Assembly: GCF_000622085.1 (NCBI RefSeq)
Contig: NZ_JHWL01000013.1
Span: 1 to 64,000 of the forward strand
Direction of reading: 5' to 3'
Origin: Butyrivibrio proteoclasticus P6B7
Lineage (GTDB): Bacteria > Bacillota > Clostridia > Lachnospirales > Lachnospiraceae
Length of the DNA: 64,000 nt
A program made the translations under genes and the position numbers. The stretch's first letter is position 1, and each line of letters begins with the position of its first letter. Positions 44,141 through 52,344 of the stretch are shown in pieces. A model generated the notes under the pieces. The model did not search any database. It was given only the letters and a program-made list of their open reading frames with translations, and had not been told where the DNA came from.

Positions 44141-44301
44141 GTCAGGGCATGCTGATGTTCACGTTTACTCGTCGTAATCTGTATCGTCAAAAATCAGATA
44201 GATGTCTCATTTCATGTTATTCAGAACACTCGACATCTATCTGATTTTTTTCCGTACATCTTATCGACTCGTGCAAATGCTCACATCAGCATGCCCATGA
44301 C
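44141..44301. repeat. Palindrome C behind dprA
   Basis: A 161-base imperfect inverted repeat: the inner 18 bp (44189-44206 with 44232-44249) are perfect, the outer parts (GGCATGCTGATGT and CGAGT blocks) imperfect; the loop is 25 bases. On the minus strand the inner stem ends in GATTTTTGA, so it may double as a dprA terminator. Its sequence does not match palindromes A or B. Confidence 0.7.
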
Positions 44302-44342
44302 TTCCTTGTTCTACACAATCCGGAAAGCCACGCCTATAAAAA

Positions 44343-45539
44343 TCATCTAATTCGTTTCCGGTAATAAACTCCTTCTTGCGCAATTAGTCCCTTATAGGTG
44401 AGGTCCATGAGTTTGGACATAAGTTCCGGGATTGTTAATACCACTCCTTTAGTTAGCAACTTTTCTGCTATATTAGAAACTGAGATTGGAATTATATCCA
44501 CTACTTCTAGAACTTCCTCCTCTACTGTTTTGGGTGGAAGATCGATTGACATAGCGTCGTCATCACAGGCAGAATCTGCACTATTTTCACTTTGTTCATC
44601 CCCCAACTCGCTCTTTTTCACAGTTTGATAGATTTCCTTAGTAGTCTCCTTCTCCTCCAGCTCTTCCTTTCTCCCCCAGAGTCTGTCCAGGACGTCCTGG
44701 CAGGTGATAGCTACTCCAGCGCCCTGGCTAATCAAGAAGTTACATCCATCGCTAAGGCGGTCGGTAACTCTTCCGGGAACGGCCAGGATTTCTTTTCCCT
44801 GCTCAAGGGCCTGGTCCACGGTGATCTGGGTTCCAGACTTCTGTCTTGCCTCCACCACAAGGACAATGTCTGCCAATGCGCTTATTATGCGGTTGCGCAT
44901 TGGAAAGAAATTTGCCTTTGGCATTGTATCCGGGGCATGCTCTGAGATAAGGCCGCCGTTGTCGCAGATTGTCTTGTAGACATCCTTGTTTTCCTCAGGG
45001 TAGCAGATGTTGACGCCGCAGCCCAGGATTCCAAAGGTGCTTCCCCCTGCTTCTATTGCAGCCTTCTGGCTTATGCCATCCACACCTCTTGCCATTCCGC
45101 TTATTACCTGGACCCCTGCAAGAGCAAGGCCCCTTCCAAATTCCCTGGCCACATATCTTCCGTAGTCAGAGCACATTCTGGCGCCGATTATGGCAACGGA
45201 GGGCTTTGTTGGATCCGGAAGCCTTCCTTTCACGTAAATTGCAAAGGGTGAATCTGGGATAGCCTTCAGCTTTTCAGGATATTCCTCCGAAATCCTTGGA
45301 ATAAATCTTATATTGTTTTCTTCAAGTTTTCTTTTCTCCGCTTCAAAGTCCCAGCTGTAGCGGCTCTTAATAAGATTGCCTGCTGCCTTTGGCGGCAAAA
45401 GATTTCTAATATCCTTATCACTTAGCATAAAGATTTCTTCACAGCTAAGTCCGCTTCCCAAAAGCTTTTCAGCACTTCTATTTCCAACTCCCTCGACGTT
45501 TAAAAGCCAGTGAGCATATTGGTTTTCTGTTATCATCAA
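44343..45539 (-). CDS. dprA: DNA-processing protein DprA (Smf)
   Basis: 398 residues. N-terminal SAM-like segment, then the Rossmann core with IGARMCSDYGRYVAREF, ISGMARGVDGISQKAA, GCGVNICYPEEN and SEHAPDTMP, and a C-terminal winged-helix-like domain after an acidic linker. DprA loads RecA on incoming single-stranded DNA during transformation. It overlaps comM by 4 bases. Confidence 0.95.
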   Translation of the reverse strand: MMITENQYAHWLLNVEGVGNRSAEKLLGSGLSCEEIFMLSDKDIRNLLPPKAAGNLIKSRYSWDFEAEKRKLEENNIRFIPRISEEYPEKLKAIPDSPFAIYVKGRLPDPTKPSVAIIGARMCSDYGRYVAREFGRGLALAGVQVISGMARGVDGISQKAAIEAGGSTFGILGCGVNICYPEENKDVYKTICDNGGLISEHAPDTMPKANFFPMRNRIISALADIVLVVEARQKSGTQITVDQALEQGKEILAVPGRVTDRLSDGCNFLISQGAGVAITCQDVLDRLWGRKEELEEKETTKEIYQTVKKSELGDEQSENSADSACDDDAMSIDLPPKTVEEEVLEVVDIIPISVSNIAEKLLTKGVVLTIPELMSKLMDLTYKGLIAQEGVYYRKRIR

Positions 45540-47107
45540 TCTCCTTCTTTCTGGTTCCAGTATTTGCCATCTGTCATGCGATAGCTGATGGCTTCTATAA
45601 TGTGAAGCTCGGATATATCCTGGCTTCCGTCTATGTCTGCGATAGTTCTTGCTACTCGCAGCACCTTGTGATAGGCTCTGGCGCTGAGGTCCAGGCTACA
45701 AAAGGCACTTTCAAGGTATCTCTGTTCCTTAAGCCCAAGCTTACAGTATTTCTTAATGTCCGCAGGCGACATATCAGAGTTAAAGCGTATATCAGTCCCC
45801 TCAAATCGCTTGCACTGGATTGCTCTTGCCCTCATAACTCTTTCTCTGATAGTCTTGCTGGTTTCATTCAGGGCTCTGTTTCCTCCGCTTAGCTCAGAAA
45901 TATCCACCTTTGGAGCCTCTATGCAAATATCAATCCTATCAAGTATGGGGCCCGAGATATGTCCCAGATATCTTCGAATCTCATTTGGAGTGCATTTACA
46001 CTTATTACGGTCCGGATAATACCCACAGGGACAAGGGTTAAGGGCCCCTACTAACTGGAAGTCCGCAGGATATGTGAAAGTTCCCTTACTCCTTGCAATT
46101 CTTATCTCCCTATCTTCAATGGGCTGACGTAAAAGATCTAGCTTCGCCCTGGGAAATTCCGGCATTTCATCAAGAAAAAGAACTCCTCTGTGAGCCAGGG
46201 ATATAACTCCGGGTCTTGGAATATTTCCGCCTCCAGTAAGGGCGGTCTCTGAAATGAGATGATGAGGACTCATAAAAGGCCTCTTGGTGATCAGGGGCTG
46301 GTTATCCTTTAACATACCAGCCACAGAATAGATTGTGGATACCTCGATACTCTCATCAAGGGATAATGGAGGCATAATGGTGGGAAATCTCTTGGCAACC
46401 ATGCTCTTTCCAGAGCCTGGCGGGCCCACGATAAGTATGTGGTGAAATCCAGCCGCGGCAATTTCGACAGCTCTTTTTACAGCGGATTGACCGTTAATAT
46501 CTGCAAAGTCAACTCCCGCAAGGTCTTCCTCTGAAAGCCTCATGATTTCTTCAACGTCCACTCGTGTAGGTGGGATCAAAAGATCTTTCTCCTCCTCACT
46601 ACAGCTAAGATAGCTGATGGTTTCCTGAAGGGAGCTGACACCAACGATTTTCATATCATCAATGACTGCGCCTTCTTTGGCATTGCCAACTGGGAGAATC
46701 ACCGTCTTGTAGCCCTCTTCCCGGGCCTTAGAGACAATGGGAAGAATTCCCTTTACATTCTTAACTTCGCCGTCAAGGCCGATCTCACCAAGGATTACAG
46801 TATCCTTAAGCTTGTCATCATCAATCTGGTCTGTGGCAGCCAGAATCCCCACAGCCACCGGAAGGTCCACCACTACACCCTCCTTCTTAATATCCGCAGG
46901 AGATAGGTTGATGGTCACCTTTGAGGCAGGCATTTTCATGCCGATGTTCTTAAGAGCAACCTTGACTCTGTCGCCAGCTTCCCTTACTTCACCGCTCAAA
47001 AAGCCCACCATGTTAAAACCTGGAAGTCCATCGGAAACGTCCACTTCCACCTTCATAAGGTAAGAGGATACGCCTCTGACAACTCCAGATGTAACTGAAC
47101 TAAACAT
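45536..47107 (-). CDS. comM: YifB/ComM family Mg-chelatase-like AAA ATPase
   Basis: 523 residues. N-terminal ribosomal S5-like domain (SSVTSGVVRGVSSYLMKVEVDVSDGLPGFNMVG region), AAA+ Walker A VGPPGSGKSM (about residue 225), Walker B LFLDEMPEF, and a C-terminal Mg-chelatase helical domain preceded by a cysteine group (CPCGYYPDRNKCKC). ComM is a helicase that extends branch migration in natural transformation. Pairing with dprA supports this. Confidence 0.92.
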   Translation of the reverse strand: MFSSVTSGVVRGVSSYLMKVEVDVSDGLPGFNMVGFLSGEVREAGDRVKVALKNIGMKMPASKVTINLSPADIKKEGVVVDLPVAVGILAATDQIDDDKLKDTVILGEIGLDGEVKNVKGILPIVSKAREEGYKTVILPVGNAKEGAVIDDMKIVGVSSLQETISYLSCSEEEKDLLIPPTRVDVEEIMRLSEEDLAGVDFADINGQSAVKRAVEIAAAGFHHILIVGPPGSGKSMVAKRFPTIMPPLSLDESIEVSTIYSVAGMLKDNQPLITKRPFMSPHHLISETALTGGGNIPRPGVISLAHRGVLFLDEMPEFPRAKLDLLRQPIEDREIRIARSKGTFTYPADFQLVGALNPCPCGYYPDRNKCKCTPNEIRRYLGHISGPILDRIDICIEAPKVDISELSGGNRALNETSKTIRERVMRARAIQCKRFEGTDIRFNSDMSPADIKKYCKLGLKEQRYLESAFCSLDLSARAYHKVLRVARTIADIDGSQDISELHIIEAISYRMTDGKYWNQKEGD

Positions 47108-47214
47108 CTGTAATTAAAAATTTCCTTTCGCGTTATTTCTCAATATGGAATGCAGAGCATGTAAGAACTACATATCTCCCAAACCGAATGTTTGCGTAGA
47201 CAAATAACTTGGTT

Positions 47215-47243
47215 AGTATAGCAAATCTCAGATCAGATTGCAA
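47215..47243 (-). promoter_or_regulatory. comM-dprA promoter
   Basis: Minus strand: -35 TTGCAA (47238-47243), 17-base spacer, -10 TATACT (47215-47220), about 100 bases upstream of the comM start. Confidence 0.6.
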
Positions 47244-47249
47244 CAAGAA

Positions 47250-47300
47250 AGCATGTTGCTTGCAACATGCTCGCGCCGAGCGCGGTTGCATTTATGCAAC
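47250..47300. promoter_or_regulatory. Repeated GTTGC/GCAAC dyads upstream of comM
   Basis: A perfect dyad AGCATGTTGC-TT-GCAACATGCT (47250-47271) abuts the -35, and a second GTTGCA-TTTA-TGCAAC (47285-47300) follows. The -35 region (47238-47244) supplies another TTGCAAC half-site. These look like operators for an unidentified regulator. Confidence 0.5.
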
Positions 47301-47339
47301 ATTTACCTATCGCGCGATGTGTGCATCCATAGTGGAGCG

Positions 47340-47392
47340 TTTTTTTATGATATAGGAATTTCGGAGAAATTTCCTATATCATAAAAAAAGCA
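47340..47392. terminator. Bidirectional terminator after the PilZ gene
   Basis: Near-perfect inverted repeat with ATGATATAGGAA and its complement inside T7/A7 flanks. It begins about 9 bases after the PilZ-gene stop codon. Confidence 0.85.
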
Positions 47393-47399
47393 GCGGGCG

Positions 47400-48038
47400 T
47401 TAACCCACTGCTGCTGACTGCATTTGTTTCTTATGAGCATTTTTCTTTTCCATGATAAATCCAAGAACTCTAGGATCCACGGTCTTCATCTCGCAGCCAA
47501 GAGCGGTCAATCCACCAATCTTGAACTCACGGACCAAAGTACCGTAGAGAGTCATCTTCCTGTCCGCTGCAGACTTTAAAAACTCAACCTTAACTCTATC
47601 GCCAGGCTTGTAGCCTTCAACTTTACCAATAATAACTGAAAAGCCGCGCATTGAAATGTCCTGAATAATAACACTCAAAGGCTTCTTCTGGTTAACCACG
47701 CAAGTTCCCATGAGCTGAACGTTGTATCTCTCAGCCTTTCTCATGTTATCAGCAAGAACAATCTCTTTCCCACTAATTACATGGAAATCGGATCCAGCGA
47801 AATCAACACGACTGATGTTATCTACATGAAACATGTGCTTGATGCCTGTATACTCCTCTGTGTATTCGAAATTGGCACTATTGCATATGTCTATAAGCTC
47901 GCCATTGCAAGTGATGGGTGTTACTAAAACCCCATCTCCATAGCGTGTAAGCACGGTAGTTTCAACTGTATAGTTTTTACCCTTATGAACCATATTAACG
48001 GTTATTTGTGTTGCTTGTGCTATGTCGTAAATTTTCAT
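47400..48038 (-). CDS. PilZ-domain c-di-GMP receptor (YcgR-like N-domain)
   Basis: 212 residues. The C-terminal PilZ domain (about 100-205) has the arginine motif RKAERYNV and the DISMRGFSV (D/NxSxxG) motif that bind c-di-GMP. The N-terminal half resembles the flagellar-brake domain of YcgR. It likely converts c-di-GMP level into a motility output. Its gene lies just downstream of pilT; three EAL proteins are encoded in the same window. Confidence 0.85.
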   Translation of the reverse strand: MKIYDIAQATQITVNMVHKGKNYTVETTVLTRYGDGVLVTPITCNGELIDICNSANFEYTEEYTGIKHMFHVDNISRVDFAGSDFHVISGKEIVLADNMRKAERYNVQLMGTCVVNQKKPLSVIIQDISMRGFSVIIGKVEGYKPGDRVKVEFLKSAADRKMTLYGTLVREFKIGGLTALGCEMKTVDPRVLGFIMEKKNAHKKQMQSAAVG

Positions 48039-48069
48039 GGTATAAATATAAACTCTTTATAAATTTTAA

Positions 48070-48090
48070 TTGTGAACAAGTTGTGAACAA
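48070..48090. promoter_or_regulatory. Tandem TTGTGAACAA pair upstream of the PilZ gene
   Basis: Two identical 10-base elements with internal dyad (TTGT..ACAA) at 48070-48079 and 48081-48090, offset by 11 bases (one helical turn), about 35-50 bases before the start codon. A hairpin ATCACTG/CAGTGAT (48090-48131) adjoins. The remaining gap to 48360 contains only the pilT terminator. Confidence 0.4.
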
Positions 48091-48240
48091 TCACTGTTTT
48101 TTTGCTCATTTTGAAACTTGTTTTCAGTGATTTTTTGGAAACTCAATCTGTAATTTCAGTTTCTACGTAAACCTTTACATTCAGTATTCATAATATATGC
48201 AAGGGGTTTTTTCGACTTTCCCGTGGTTACTTAATTCCAT

Positions 48241-48278
48241 AAAAAGAGCTACAGCTTTTATTCACTGTAGCTCTTTCG
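48241..48278. terminator. pilT terminator
   Basis: AAAGAGCTACAG/CTGTAGCTCTTT (12 bp, 48243-48254 with 48265-48276) with A and T flanks. It follows the PilT stop codon by about 85 bases on the minus strand. Confidence 0.8.
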
Positions 48279-48360
48279 ATTTGCATATTTATTCATTTTT
48301 CACGCAATTTATAGTCTTTATTTCGTTTGTCGCAATTCTTATATCTGTGGGCAAATCCAA

Positions 48361-49422
48361 TTATCTTAGCATCTTCATCTGCATTGTATCCGGATCCTGA
48401 GCAAATTGTATTGCCATTTCTCGTGATATCTTTTGATCCTTATAAAGCTGAAGAATAGCCTCATCCATGGAAATCATACCCATCTTACGGTTGGTCTGCA
48501 TGATGGTAATAAGCTGATGGGACTTACCTTCTCTAATCAGGTTCCTTACAGCGCTGTTAACGTGAAGCACCTCAAAGGCAGCTATTCTGGACTCTCCATC
48601 CGCATTTGGGATAAGCTGCTGAGAAACAATAGCCTCCAATACGCTGGCCAGCTGAATTCTTATCTGTTGTTGCTGATGAGGTGGGAATACATCAATAAGT
48701 CTGTCCACTGTATTGCTGGCACCGATGGTATGAACTGTAGAAAGAACCAGGTGGCCAGTCTCAGCTGCTGTGATGGCGGTACTGATGGTCTCAAGATCAC
48801 GCATCTCTCCCACAAGGATAACGTCCGGATCCTCACGAAGAGCAGCTCTTAAAGCATTGGCATAGGAGTTAGAGTCCGTGCCAATTTCTCTCTGGTTAAC
48901 GATGGACATTCTATGCTGATAAGTAAATTCGATAGGATCTTCAAGAGTGATAACATGTGCTTCCCTGGTGTTGTTGATCATATCGATGATGGATGCAAGG
49001 GTTGTGGACTTACCACTTCCGGTTGGTCCTGTAACAAGCACAAGGCCCCTTTTCTTTTTATAGAGCTCAACTACAGTCTCTGGAATTCCAAGACTCTCTG
49101 CTGAAGGAATCTCTGTAGCAACAACTCTGAAGGCCATGGCTATAGAGCCTCTTTGTTTGAAGACGTTTAGTCTGTAACGGCCCACACCACGGATGGAAAA
49201 AGACATATCGTGCTGTCCGTTTTCTTCAAGCTTCTCCATCTGCTTCTCAGACATTATCTCATCTGCGATTTCCTTGGTATCAGGAGGCAGCATCTTATCA
49301 AAGCTGTCCATGGCAATGAGCTTGCCGTTTAATCTCATTTTAGGAGGCAGTCCTACAGTAATATGTACATCTGAAGCGCCTTTATCTTTTGCTTCTCTTA
49401 AAATGTCTTCAATCTTTGACAT
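48361..49422 (-). CDS. pilT: Type IV pilus retraction ATPase PilT
   Basis: 353 residues. N-terminal PAS-like domain, Walker A GPTGSGKSTTLASI (about 130-143), Asp box TLEDPIEF, Walker B LVGEMRDLETI, and the HIS box AAETGHLVLSTVHT; the C-terminal family motif AIRNLIREGK-like reads AVRNLIREGKSHQL. PilT disassembles pili to power twitching or DNA uptake. No other pilus genes are in the window. dprA and comM nearby fit a DNA-uptake link. Confidence 0.93.
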   Translation of the reverse strand: MSKIEDILREAKDKGASDVHITVGLPPKMRLNGKLIAMDSFDKMLPPDTKEIADEIMSEKQMEKLEENGQHDMSFSIRGVGRYRLNVFKQRGSIAMAFRVVATEIPSAESLGIPETVVELYKKKRGLVLVTGPTGSGKSTTLASIIDMINNTREAHVITLEDPIEFTYQHRMSIVNQREIGTDSNSYANALRAALREDPDVILVGEMRDLETISTAITAAETGHLVLSTVHTIGASNTVDRLIDVFPPHQQQQIRIQLASVLEAIVSQQLIPNADGESRIAAFEVLHVNSAVRNLIREGKSHQLITIMQTNRKMGMISMDEAILQLYKDQKISREMAIQFAQDPDTMQMKMLR

Positions 49423-49481
49423 AGCTCTCCTTTAATATCTGGTGAAAAAAAAATAGTTCTTTAATAGATATACCTATGTAC

Positions 49482-49511
49482 ATGATAATACATCCGTGCA
49501 CGGTATATCAA
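49482..49511 (-). promoter_or_regulatory. pilT promoter
   Basis: Minus strand: -35 TTGATA (49506-49511), 18-base spacer, -10 TATCAT (49482-49487). The perfect palindrome CCGTGCACGG (49494-49503) lies in the spacer. Confidence 0.55.
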
Positions 49512-49541
49512 TTAAGAATGTATAAATTTACGAACACAAGC

Positions 49542-50135
49542 TTAAGTCAACTCATCAAGTGTATCACCGTATGGATCCAAAAATTCGTTTACAAAATCCA
49601 GAACTTCTGGCATTTCCTGATAAAGAGATCTGATGGATTTCTCAGTGCTTTCCTTGGCAGTTCTAAACTCGCTGTTGCCGGCATTTATCTCATCCATGCA
49701 CTTGATTAGAGCAGAAAGCTTGTCTGCTGCCTTCACAAGACGGCGCATGTACTTTTCATTCTCATCATCGGTGCCTTTGAAAATATCCTCATAGACTGGG
49801 CGCAGATCATCGGGAAGCTTCTCAAGGAGCTTATCATCAGCAACTGCCTCAACTTCCTTGTAGGCATGCTTAAGCTCTGCGTTGAAGTACTTAACAGGTG
49901 TTGGCATGTCGCCTGTGATGATCTCAGATGCATCATGATATAGACCTATCATGGCAGCTCTGTTGGCATCAAGGGTCTTGCCATATCTAACATTTCCTAT
50001 AGTGCAGAGGGCATGGGCGATCATGGCCACTTCCATGGAGTGCTCGCAAAGGTTCTCAGGGCGCGTGTTACGCATAAGAGCCCATCTCTCAATATATTTC
50101 ATTCTTGAAATCAAAGCGAAAAAGTTGTAGTTCAT
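49542..50135 (-). CDS. HD-domain 5'-deoxynucleotidase, YfbR family
   Basis: 197 residues, standard length. HD metal motif residues: CEHSMEVAMIAHAL, then GLYHDASEIITGD, and KAADKLSALIKC near the C-terminus. YfbR enzymes dephosphorylate deoxyribonucleoside 5'-monophosphates. The N-terminus (MNYNFFALISRMKYIERWAL) is the family start. A stand-alone gene. Confidence 0.9.
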   Translation of the reverse strand: MNYNFFALISRMKYIERWALMRNTRPENLCEHSMEVAMIAHALCTIGNVRYGKTLDANRAAMIGLYHDASEIITGDMPTPVKYFNAELKHAYKEVEAVADDKLLEKLPDDLRPVYEDIFKGTDDENEKYMRRLVKAADKLSALIKCMDEINAGNSEFRTAKESTEKSIRSLYQEMPEVLDFVNEFLDPYGDTLDELT

Positions 50136-50208
50136 AGAATCCCCCTAATCAATGTAGCTGTACTTCTATGTTAAACTTTGGCTTGCTCTAACGCAAGAGC
50201 CAGATTTT

Positions 50209-50940
50209 TCAAGCCACGTTTGTTATTATCAGTGCAATTCCAGAAATAATCAGCATCACAATCACTATCTTTTTTACCAGCTTGTCGTCAATAACCTTAG
50301 CACTGAACATTCCAGTCAAAAGACCTATGAGCATGAAAGGCGCTAGAGATAACGACATTTTCAGAGATTCCAACGTGATGATTCCATAGATGCTATAGAG
50401 AACTATTCTGAAGGTGTTCTCAATGACAAACACTGCACAGATGTTAGCCTTAAAAGACTTAGAATCCTCAGTCACTCTTCCGATGTAGGCTCCAAGAAGA
50501 GCTCCCACGCCGTACAGTCCGCAGAAAAGTCCAGCCAGAACGCCGATTATTGTCAGCAATACCCTGGAATTCTTAGCTCTTTTGCTGGACAAGTCTCTAA
50601 GAAGCATCTCTATGCCAAGAAGGATCACGAAGACACCAAAGACGATCTTGATAACCGAAACGTCAGCATTCTTAAGGAAAAGAACTCCCACAACACTGCC
50701 AGATAGCACCATCAGGGAGATTGTAAGTACCATCTTGATGTCGATGTGCTTGCGCTCTTTGAAACTGATGATCAGGTTCGTAGGATACCCCAGAACCAGC
50801 TCCACCGGCGAAATGCTTACATTAGCATTCCCAAAGCTCAATATAGACTGAAAAACAAGTGTATTTGCAAAGCCGCACAGCCCCTTAATATAGAAGGCCA
50901 GCACCGTAGCTATTATCCAGTAAATCATAAATCCGTCCAA
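50209..50940 (-). CDS. Sulfite exporter TauE/SafE (TSUP) family permease
   Basis: 243 residues with about seven or eight hydrophobic segments. The opening GLCGFANTLVFQSILSF and the repeated GLFCGLYGVGALLGAYIG mark the two halves of TSUP proteins, which export small organosulfur or organic anions. The substrate is unknown. Confidence 0.85.
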   Translation of the reverse strand: MDGFMIYWIIATVLAFYIKGLCGFANTLVFQSILSFGNANVSISPVELVLGYPTNLIISFKERKHIDIKMVLTISLMVLSGSVVGVLFLKNADVSVIKIVFGVFVILLGIEMLLRDLSSKRAKNSRVLLTIIGVLAGLFCGLYGVGALLGAYIGRVTEDSKSFKANICAVFVIENTFRIVLYSIYGIITLESLKMSLSLAPFMLIGLLTGMFSAKVIDDKLVKKIVIVMLIISGIALIITNVA

Positions 50941-50986
50941 TCTAGTAAATAAAAATCTTCATTAGTCAAAAAAAATCTACTCTCGA

Positions 50987-52258
50987 CTAATCTAGCAAAA
51001 AATCTGCCATAACGGTGTTACTAACGTCCAATCCCTTGGTGGTAAGTCTAAGGTATCTATGTCCAGAGATATCTGCAAACTCAAGAAGTCCCTGAGTGGT
51101 ATATTTCTCAATCACTTCGCCGTATACCTCTCTGATATCCCTGTTAAAAAGAGCTTTGAACTCCTCCGTATCAATGCCTCTGACCAGGCGAAGTCCCAGG
51201 AACATGAATTCTTCCATCACTTCAGAATCTGAAAGTTTCTGGTAATCTTCACGAATTGAATCAACAGATATATTCTCCATTTCACCACTAGACAATTTTG
51301 TAACATCAGCATTTTGATAATTGCTAGCACCCATGAAGAAATCCACATATTCCCTCATATCTGAGGTATTTTTCCACCGAACATTCTCCACCATTGAGGA
51401 TGAACCAAGTCCCAGGCCCAGGTAATTGCCTCTGGTCCAGTAAACCTTGTTGTGGTAGCACTCGTACTTCTCAAAGTCTGGCAAGTATTCATCTGCAATT
51501 CCAGAATCTAGTGAATCTGAATCCCCGTAATCTAGCGCATAATTCGAAATCTCATAGCGGTGATATCCATGCTCCGCCAGATAATCCCTGGTCCTGTGAT
51601 ACATCTCCCTGTCTTCATCCTCTGAAGGAAGATCCAGGTCCATGTCATAGAATGGGGTCCCCTCTTCGATTATGAGGCTGTAGGCCGAGATATGCTCAGG
51701 ATGTAGCTCCACAACCTTCTTTACCGTGTCCATGTAAGTCTCAATACTCTGCCCAGGAAGCGCGCTCATGATATCAATGTTGATATTCTCAAAGCCCGCC
51801 TTCCTTGCATTCTGGTAAGTTTCATAAAATGTCCTGGCATCATGGATCCTGCCAATAGCCTTAAGTGCAGCATCATCAAGAGACTGAGTTCCGATACTCA
51901 GCCTGTTAACTCCAGCTTGTCTGTATGTAACTAGCTTTTCAAGGGAAGCAGTTCCCGGATTAAGCTCCATGCTGATCTCAGCATCGCTGCTTATGTTAAA
52001 AGAACTATGAAGCTCCGCCATCAGTTCTGCGATGTAGCGTGCTTCCGGAAAAGAAGGTGTTCCCCCTCCAATAAATACAGACTTAACTTCGTAGTCTTTA
52101 TAATCCTCTGCGGTCATCTGGATTTCTTTTGAAAGCGCATTAAAGTAACAATCTATCTGCTGCTCTCCCGCAGGAAAAGACAAGAAGTCACAGTACAAGC
52201 ATTTCTGCTTGCAGAAAGGAATATGAACATATAGTGATAAAGCTTTATCTTTACTCAT
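50987..52258 (-). CDS. hemW: Radical SAM heme chaperone HemW
   Basis: 423 residues. Radical-SAM motif HIPFCKQKCLYCDFLSF (CxxxCxxC) near the N-terminus, SAM-binding IGGGTPSF, and the C-terminal HemW domain. It lacks the extra cysteine motif of true coproporphyrinogen oxidase (HemN), so it is annotated as HemW, which inserts heme into proteins. The position after lepA is the classic Firmicute arrangement. Confidence 0.92.
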   Translation of the reverse strand: MSKDKALSLYVHIPFCKQKCLYCDFLSFPAGEQQIDCYFNALSKEIQMTAEDYKDYEVKSVFIGGGTPSFPEARYIAELMAELHSSFNISSDAEISMELNPGTASLEKLVTYRQAGVNRLSIGTQSLDDAALKAIGRIHDARTFYETYQNARKAGFENINIDIMSALPGQSIETYMDTVKKVVELHPEHISAYSLIIEEGTPFYDMDLDLPSEDEDREMYHRTRDYLAEHGYHRYEISNYALDYGDSDSLDSGIADEYLPDFEKYECYHNKVYWTRGNYLGLGLGSSSMVENVRWKNTSDMREYVDFFMGASNYQNADVTKLSSGEMENISVDSIREDYQKLSDSEVMEEFMFLGLRLVRGIDTEEFKALFNRDIREVYGEVIEKYTTQGLLEFADISGHRYLRLTTKGLDVSNTVMADFLLD

Positions 52259-52274
52259 ATTTGCTCACCATTAA

Positions 52275-52309
52275 TAAAAAAACCGGTTCCGGTATCGTCC
52301 GGAACCGGC
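52275..52309 (-). terminator. lepA-hemW intergenic terminator
   Basis: CCGGTTCCGG/CCGGAACCGG stem, followed on the minus strand by seven T. It lies between the lepA stop and the hemW start, so hemW may be transcribed at a lower level. Confidence 0.8.
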
Positions 52310-52344
52310 AACTGTCCGAATAGCAAACAACTATCCGGTATCAC

